Shown here: positions 59,096-64,000 of the stretch, piece after piece
How positions within the stretch are numbered: the first letter of the stretch is position 1
Layout: each line of letters opens with the position of its first letter
From: Gallintestinimicrobium propionicum
GTDB lineage: Bacteria > Bacillota > Clostridia > Lachnospirales > Lachnospiraceae
Direction of reading: 5' to 3'
Length of the DNA: 64,000 nt
Assembly: GCF_025567525.1 (NCBI RefSeq)
Contig: NZ_JAOQJY010000008.1
Span: 1 to 64,000 of the forward strand
Made by a program: the position numbers and the translations under genes
The notes under the pieces: generated by a model
What the model was told of the DNA's origin: nothing
The model's database searches: none
Seen by the model: only the letters and a program-made list of their open reading frames with translations

Positions 59096-60259
59096 TTACA
59101 GAGAATTTCTGTTTTTTGTGATCCGGAAGGTCACCTCAACCATCGTAATCATCAGCGCCACGAACACCAGCAGATATAGCGGCAGGATGAAAAATCCGAT
59201 GGAATTTCCAAGGATACCGAAAATCGGCGGGATAAAGGTCGTTCCAATGTATGCGCTCGCCATCTGAATGCCGATGATCGCACCGGAGTTCTCTGCCCCA
59301 AAATTGGACGGGGTAGAATGAATGATGCAGGGATAAATCGGTGCGCAGCCAAACCCGATCACAAGGAATGCCGCAAACGCCGCCTGATAGGACGCAATCG
59401 GAAGAAACAGCACCAGGATACCGCAAATTAAAATTCCGGTTCCCAGTCGGATCATTTTCTGGTCACCAAGCTTATCCGTAATAAAACCGCTTGCAAATCT
59501 TCCGGAAGTAAGGCCGATGTAAAACAGAGCTGCAAAGGTTGCCGCACGCTCTGTAGAAATTCCTTTTACCTCTACAAAGTAGGTGCTCGCCCACTGCATT
59601 GCTGTTGCCTCCAGTGCACAATACGCAAAAAAGCCAAGCAGGAGAAAGGGAACGCCCTTTATTTTCAGTGCACCCACCAGTCCGACACTCTTTCCAGCAG
59701 TTTCCGTTGCCGATTTGTTGATATTCCAGACCGGCAGCGTCAAAAGTAAAAGAAGGGCAATAGCCAGCTGTAAAAATCCAATGATGCGATAGCCGCTGTT
59801 CCACGTCCGGTTCGTCAGCGCATAGCCCATGATAAACGGACTGATAACTGTGCCCACACCCCAGAAGCAGTGCAGCCAGCTCATATGCTTCGCTTTGTAA
59901 TGAAGCGCCACATAGTTGTTTAACGCTGAGTCGATCGCACCTGCTCCCAATCCATAGGGCACTGCAAAAACGGCCAGCATCCAAAACTGCGAAGAAAAGG
60001 AAAATCCAAACAGTGCAATAACGGTCAGAAATACGCTGGCAACCGTTACGATTCTGGTTCCAAATTTTCGGGTCATTTTGTCCGAAAACAGGCTCGATAC
60101 AACCGTCCCACCGGAAATGATCATTGAAATGATCCCCATATACGACACCGGCACGCCAAACTCTGCGTGCATGACCGGCCAGCCGGAGCCAAGCAGCAAA
60201 TCCGGCAGTCCCAGACTGATAAATGCAATATAAATCAACGCAAGCAAAAATAAGTACAT
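59096..60259 (-). CDS. MFS transporter
   Basis: A 387-residue major facilitator with twelve hydrophobic helices. Between helices 2 and 3 it has the motif SDKMTRKFGTR, a form of the family's GxxxDRxGRR loop. Features include GLGAGAIDSALNNYVALHYK and HCFWGVGTVISPFIMG, which recall sugar or fucose-type permeases (FucP/YfkF-like). The start at 60259 (MYLFLLALIYIAFISLGLPD) is preferred because AGGAG lies about 11 bases before it; longer starts have no such signal. Substrate unknown. Confidence 0.88.
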   Translation of the reverse strand: MYLFLLALIYIAFISLGLPDLLLGSGWPVMHAEFGVPVSYMGIISMIISGGTVVSSLFSDKMTRKFGTRIVTVASVFLTVIALFGFSFSSQFWMLAVFAVPYGLGAGAIDSALNNYVALHYKAKHMSWLHCFWGVGTVISPFIMGYALTNRTWNSGYRIIGFLQLAIALLLLLTLPVWNINKSATETAGKSVGLVGALKIKGVPFLLLGFFAYCALEATAMQWASTYFVEVKGISTERAATFAALFYIGLTSGRFASGFITDKLGDQKMIRLGTGILICGILVLFLPIASYQAAFAAFLVIGFGCAPIYPCIIHSTPSNFGAENSGAIIGIQMASAYIGTTFIPPIFGILGNSIGFFILPLYLLVFVALMITMVEVTFRITKNRNSL

Positions 60260-60419
60260 TTTTCTTCTTTCTCCTGTCATAAAATTTGAAAATGGCAACC
60301 CGTTCCTCATCATACACCAATCCAGATCTTTCCGCTATCCTTTTCTTTTCCTGATGACGGAAATTTCAAATTTTATTCCTGGTGTTAAGAGATTCCGGTC
60401 GGGAACCTATAACTCGGAA

Positions 60420-60448
60420 TTTACTTTCTCTACAGAGCTTGCTATACT
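60420..60448 (+). promoter_or_regulatory. Candidate promoter of the second MATE gene
   Basis: TTTACT (60420-60425) and TATACT (60443-60448) with a 17-base spacer, about 38 bases before the start codon. Confidence 0.55.
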
Positions 60449-60485
60449 GGAAAACGAACACGAAAGAAAAGGAAGCTCCCGACTT

Positions 60486-61868
60486 ATGAAACGAATTGAT
60501 TTTGAAAACGGAACCGTAACCGGAAACATTCTCGGAGCAGCCCTCCCCATGCTGGTTGCCCAGATTTTGAGCCTGCTCTATAACATCGTAGACCGTATCT
60601 ATATCGCCCGTATCCCTGGGTGCGGCACAGCCGCCCTCGGCGCAGTGGGACTGTGCTTTCCGCTGATCGTCATCCTCAGCGCATTCGCCAATCTCTTTGG
60701 AAGCGGCGGTGCTCCGCTTTTTTCCATTTACCGTGGAAAAAAGGAAACAGAACAGGCAAACCGCATTATGAACACATCTTTTACAATGGTATGTGTCAGT
60801 GCCACCTTTTTGATGACGATTGGTCTTGTTTTTGCCCGCCCCCTTCTGGTGCTCTTCGGCGCGTCTGCAGATGCTTTAGTCTATGCATATCCATACATGA
60901 TGCTCTATCTCATCGGCACGCTGCCTTCCATGATCGCAGTCGGCATGAATCCTTTTATCAACGCACAGGGATATTCCCTTGTTGGTATGTGCTCCGTCGC
61001 CATCGGCGCAGCTGCCAATCTGCTCCTTGACCCTCTCTTTATTTTTGTTTTCGGCCTCGGCGTGCAGGGCGCTGCAGTTGCAACCGTGCTCTCCCAGCTG
61101 CTTTCTGCCTCGTTCGTCCTGCTTTTCCTGACGAAAAGGGCGGAGCTGAGGGTTCGCTTTCTGCGGAAAACAGAATTTTCCCAATGTAGCGGCTATGCAA
61201 AGAATATCGTCAGCCTCGGTACATCCGGCTTTGTCATGCAGCTGACCAACAGCCTTGTTACGATCTGCTGTAACAACGTCCTTTCCGTCACCGGCGGGGA
61301 TATCTATATTTCCGTCATGACCATCATTTCCAGCGTGCGGCAGCTCGTGGAAACGCCGATTTACGCGCTCACGGAGGGAACCTCTCCTATCCTGAGCTAT
61401 AATTACGGTGCCCGCCGTCCGTCCCGAGTCAAAAACTCCGGTATTGTCATGGCACTCATGGTCTTTGGCTATACTGCCATCATGTGGAGCCTGATCATCC
61501 TCGCCCCCGGTATGCTGATCCGGATTTTCAGCTCCGACTCTGTGCTGGTTGCCGATGCCATCCCTGCGCTGAAACAATATTTTGCCGCTTTTATTTTCAT
61601 GGATCTGCAGTATATCGGTCAGACAACCTTTAAATCCTTAAATAAAAAGAAGCAGGCGATTTTTTTCTCCCTGCTCCGAAAGGTATTTATTGTCGTTCCG
61701 TTAACCTATCTGATGCCCTATACACTCCACATGGGCACAGCTGGTGTTTTCCTTGCCGAACCGGTGTCCAACGTCATCGGCGGCAGCTTCTGCTTTATCA
61801 CAATGCTCTGCACTGTATTGCCGGAGTTAAAACGGATGGGACAGGACAATGCAGCGGTGGGCCGGTAA
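60486..61868 (+). CDS. MATE family efflux transporter (MepA-like)
   Basis: A 460-residue, 12-helix exporter. The repeat starts are NILGAALPMLVAQILSLLYNIVDRIY and NIVSLGTSGFVMQLTNSLVT, and the ALTEGTSPILSYNYGA segment is typical of MepA-type multidrug exporters. The ATG at 60486 is chosen because AAGGAAG stands about 11 bases before it and the extra 44 codons upstream do not look like MATE sequence. It has its own promoter and is divergent from the MFS gene. Confidence 0.92.
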   Translation: MKRIDFENGTVTGNILGAALPMLVAQILSLLYNIVDRIYIARIPGCGTAALGAVGLCFPLIVILSAFANLFGSGGAPLFSIYRGKKETEQANRIMNTSFTMVCVSATFLMTIGLVFARPLLVLFGASADALVYAYPYMMLYLIGTLPSMIAVGMNPFINAQGYSLVGMCSVAIGAAANLLLDPLFIFVFGLGVQGAAVATVLSQLLSASFVLLFLTKRAELRVRFLRKTEFSQCSGYAKNIVSLGTSGFVMQLTNSLVTICCNNVLSVTGGDIYISVMTIISSVRQLVETPIYALTEGTSPILSYNYGARRPSRVKNSGIVMALMVFGYTAIMWSLIILAPGMLIRIFSSDSVLVADAIPALKQYFAAFIFMDLQYIGQTTFKSLNKKKQAIFFSLLRKVFIVVPLTYLMPYTLHMGTAGVFLAEPVSNVIGGSFCFITMLCTVLPELKRMGQDNAAVGR

Positions 61869-61936
61869 AGCTATAACCTGCGTTTCATTCAGAGACATTT
61901 TTGCAGCATAACAATTTCATATAACAGTTGCTCTAA

Positions 61937-61969
61937 AAAAAATTGCCACCATAAAGGTGGCAATTTTTT
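61937..61969. terminator. Terminator after the purine permease gene
   Basis: AAAAATTGCCACC-ataaa-GGTGGCAATTTTT directly follows the permease stop codon and is flanked by A and T runs, so it can also end the rightward MATE transcript. Confidence 0.92.
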
Positions 61970-63359
61970 AATCCTCTTTCGGAAGTACAATATTCAACAA
62001 AATCGCTACCATCGCAGCCGGTACAATACCGGAGCCGCCGAAGATCAGCTGGATAAACTGAGGCGCATTTGCAAGGATTCCTGTGTTGGCGCCCATACCG
62101 TAGCCTACACCGAGCGCTACCGATACGATGGAAAGGTTCCGGGCAGTCAGCGGATTCTTTGTGATCAGCTGAATACCGCTGATGACGATAGAAGAAAACA
62201 TCATAACTGCCGCACCACCCAGTACCGACTGAGGCATGATGGAAACCAGCGCCGCCAGCTTCGGGCAAAGGCCGCACAAGATCAGGAAAATCGCTCCGGT
62301 CGCAAGTGCAAAGCGGTTTACTACCTTTGTCATGGCAACCAGTCCAACATTCTGGCTGAAGGAGGTATTCGGCAATACACCAAATAACGCTGCGAAGGAA
62401 GAACCAAGACCATCGCACATCACGCCGCCTGCAAGCTCCCGATCTGTTGCTTCCCTGCCAAGTCCGCCTTCCATTACACCGGAAATATCACCGACCGTCT
62501 CCACTGCCGTTACAATAAACATGATCAGGACAGGCAAAATCGCACGCAGATCAAACACCGGCTTTACCGGCATCAGCTTCGGAATTTCAAACCAGGAAGC
62601 TTCTGCAACCTTATTCCAGTTTAATACCCATGCTTTTGTATATTCCACGCCATCTGCAGTAACACCGGTCGTAGGCAGGACAAATCCCATTACCACTGCA
62701 GCAATGTAGCCTGCGATAATACCAAACAGGATTGCAGAAGAGCTTAAAAAGCCCTTTGTCCCATGCTTGAAGACAAGAATCATTGCGAGAACAAAAACAG
62801 CCAGAAGCAGGTTTTCCACAGAGCCGAAATCTTTTGCATTATTTCCGCCTCCGAAGGAATTGATGCCTACAGAGATCAGGCTCAGACCAATCGACATAAC
62901 AACCGTACCGGTTACCACCGCCGGAAAGAATTTTCGAAGGGGCTTTAAAAAAAAGCCCAGCACCGTTTCGAAGAGTCCGCCGATTATGGATGCACCCATG
63001 ATCGCACCATATGCCAGCACACCGCCGCCCATCGACGCAGCCACACTGTTAAATACCCCGATAAATCCGGAAGAAGTACCCATAATAATCGGAACCTTTC
63101 CACCCACCGGTCCGATGGAAAACAGCTGTACCAGCGTTACAATACCGGCTACCAGCATGGCATTCTGCAGCAGGGAAAGCTGCAGCTGTGCAAACTCTCC
63201 GCCGGCCAGCCCACATGCACCCGTAATGATCAACAACGGAGTAAGGTTTCCGACAAACATTGCAAGGACATGCTGTAAGCCAAGGGGAATTGCCTGAGAA
63301 AGGGGCATTTTCCCATCCATCTGAAATGCTTCCTCAGATAGTTTGAAACTTTTTTTCAT
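61968..63359 (-). CDS. NCS2 family xanthine/uric acid permease
   Basis: A 463-residue nucleobase-cation symporter with about 14 hydrophobic segments. It has the NCS2 landmarks GLQHVLAMFVGNLTP, GTSSGFIGVFNSV and ETVGDISGVMEGGLGREATDREL. Purine rather than uracil transport is favoured by these motifs and by the xanthine dehydrogenase gene directly upstream on the same strand. GAGGAGAGAG precedes the ATG, which overlaps the stop codon of a small reading frame. Confidence 0.93.
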   Translation of the reverse strand: MKKSFKLSEEAFQMDGKMPLSQAIPLGLQHVLAMFVGNLTPLLIITGACGLAGGEFAQLQLSLLQNAMLVAGIVTLVQLFSIGPVGGKVPIIMGTSSGFIGVFNSVAASMGGGVLAYGAIMGASIIGGLFETVLGFFLKPLRKFFPAVVTGTVVMSIGLSLISVGINSFGGGNNAKDFGSVENLLLAVFVLAMILVFKHGTKGFLSSSAILFGIIAGYIAAVVMGFVLPTTGVTADGVEYTKAWVLNWNKVAEASWFEIPKLMPVKPVFDLRAILPVLIMFIVTAVETVGDISGVMEGGLGREATDRELAGGVMCDGLGSSFAALFGVLPNTSFSQNVGLVAMTKVVNRFALATGAIFLILCGLCPKLAALVSIMPQSVLGGAAVMMFSSIVISGIQLITKNPLTARNLSIVSVALGVGYGMGANTGILANAPQFIQLIFGGSGIVPAAMVAILLNIVLPKED

Positions 63360-63433
63360 TTTTCTCTCTCCTCATTTTGTGATTTATTGTCACAGCCCAC
63401 ACACAAACCTGTTGCGCATGTGGACTGCAGCAT
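63356..63433 (-). CDS. Possible 25-residue cysteine-containing small protein
   Basis: The interval between xdh and the permease is filled by a short open frame (ATG at 63433, or 63439 for two more residues). It has GTAGG six bases before the 63433 start and a TGA that overlaps the permease ATG. It contains three Cys in the segment TCATGLCVGC, then a charged tail. The arrangement fits either a real small protein or a leader that couples translation. There is no homology known to me. Confidence 0.35.
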   Translation of the reverse strand: MLQSTCATGLCVGCDNKSQNEEREK

Positions 63434-63440
63434 TTTCATC

Positions 63441-64000
63441 CTACTGCGGCATCGACATCAGAATCTTCTCCGGTGTAATCGGAAGTTCCCTGTGCCATAC
63501 GCCGGTCGCCCGGTAGATCGCATGGGCAATTGCAGGTGCCGGGGTATTGATAACAATTTCCCCGATGGATTTTGCGCCAAAGGGTCCTGTTGGCTCATAG
63601 CTGTTTTCAAATTCCACGCGAAGATGCCCCATATCCAGACGGGTCGGAACCTTATACTGTAAAAAGCTGGACTCAATCGGGCGTCCATTTCTGTCATAAG
63701 TGATATTTTCAAAAAGGGTATGCCCGATTCCCTGTACGATACCCCCCTCTGTCTGAATACGCGCCAATGCGGGATTGATCGTAATCCCGCAGTCCACTAC
63801 CGCAACATAATCCAGAATTTTCACTTCTCCGGTATCCTTATCCAGCTCGATTTCCACCATTCCGACCATGTAAGGAGGCGGGGAAACCGGGGAGGAATGG
63901 GACGCGGTCGCAACCGCTGCAATATCGTTATTTACCTGGTCTTTGACGCTGATCTCTGCCAGAGAAACGCTTTTCTCCGTGTTGATCTGCTTTACCCGTC
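63441..64000 (-). CDS. Xanthine dehydrogenase molybdenum-binding subunit, C-terminal part
   Basis: Partial gene: about 185 C-terminal residues are inside the window and the rest continues beyond 64000. The segment has the typical end of molybdenum hydroxylase large subunits: VVDCGITINPALARIQTEGGIVQG, TRLDMGHLRVEFEN, PFGAKSIGE with the catalytic Glu, and the final AIYRATGVWHRELPITPEKIL. It oxidises hypoxanthine/xanthine (or a related purine) and is followed by a purine permease, so the two probably form one uptake-and-oxidation operon. Any partner FAD and iron-sulphur subunits are outside the window. Confidence 0.88.
   Translation of the reverse strand, partial: RVKQINTEKSVSLAEISVKDQVNNDIAAVATASHSSPVSPPPYMVGMVEIELDKDTGEVKILDYVAVVDCGITINPALARIQTEGGIVQGIGHTLFENITYDRNGRPIESSFLQYKVPTRLDMGHLRVEFENSYEPTGPFGAKSIGEIVINTPAPAIAHAIYRATGVWHRELPITPEKILMSMPQ

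Overview
The window looks like a chromosomal segment of a spore-forming, low-to-mid GC Firmicute, most likely a Lachnospiraceae-type gut Clostridium relative. The grounds are: clostridial gene order (recA-recX-rny; yicC-remA-gmk-rpoZ-rimO-pgsA-cinA; gap-pgk-tpiA), sporulation and germination genes (spoIIAA-spoIIAB-sigF-spoVAABC, sleC, coat-like genes, a Spo0A-type DNA-binding protein), a valS T-box leader, and a DUF5717/DUF5716-type gene pair that I associate with Lachnospiraceae. No tRNA, rRNA, CRISPR array, transposase or prophage gene was seen. One 326-base run of N (13131-13456) hides the ends of two genes.

Layout. 1-3.7 kb: recA-recX-rny with a LexA-controlled promoter. 3.8-4.7 kb: a lone short-chain dehydrogenase. 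4.7-11.1 kb: a long leftward operon for nucleotide, lipid and translation housekeeping (yicC, remA, gmk, rpoZ, rimO, pgsA, cinA, membrane-anchored protein). 11.4-15.1 kb: rqcH, the gap, two coat-like genes and a lipoprotein. 15.2-20.2 kb: glgA and the glycolytic cluster tpiA, pgk, gap. 20.3-27.1 kb: a PHP phosphatase and three uncharacterised genes with a 1186-residue protein. 27.2-30.7 kb: a GntR-regulated ABC transporter, then the spore cortex-lytic enzyme SleC. 31-38 kb: htpG with a CIRCE operator, a PrsA-like foldase, a GH42-like protein and a PTS IIC-like protein. 38.4-45.3 kb: MATE exporter, then the forespore operon spoVAC-AB-AA / sigF-spoIIAB-spoIIAA, then a TPR zinc-ribbon protein with a tiny partner. 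45.5-51.8 kb: valS with T-box, and trkA-trkH. 51.8-58.2 kb: MarR with a two-subunit ABC exporter, then ktrB-ktrA. 58.3-64 kb: Spo0A-type DNA-binding protein, MFS, MATE, purine permease and the end of a xanthine dehydrogenase.

The most striking feature is a set of at least three intergenic palindromic repeat families. Family A (about 97-99 bp, 4 copies) always sits just before a start codon, in the same direction as the gene, and ends in the gene's ribosome binding site (cinA, a coat-like gene, spoIIAB and the Spo0A-like gene). Family B (about 125 bp, 5 full copies plus partial tails) is a chain of hairpins, always in the same orientation, and one copy lies between the valS T-box terminator and valS. 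Family C (about 40 bp, 3 copies) is a single hairpin that in every case is inside or against another palindrome; one copy sits within a family A copy and supplies the stop codon of spoIIAA. A further multi-hairpin structure lies beyond spoVAC.

A second notable item is a protein that is only the Spo0A effector domain, with no receiver domain. Functionally the window mixes core housekeeping genes with forespore regulation (SpoIIAA/AB/SigF, and a good SigG-type promoter before spoVAA), spore germination (SleC, SpoVA), two separate potassium uptake systems (TrkAH and KtrAB) and purine uptake with oxidation. All functional calls rest on reading the sequence and on family knowledge; no database search was run.
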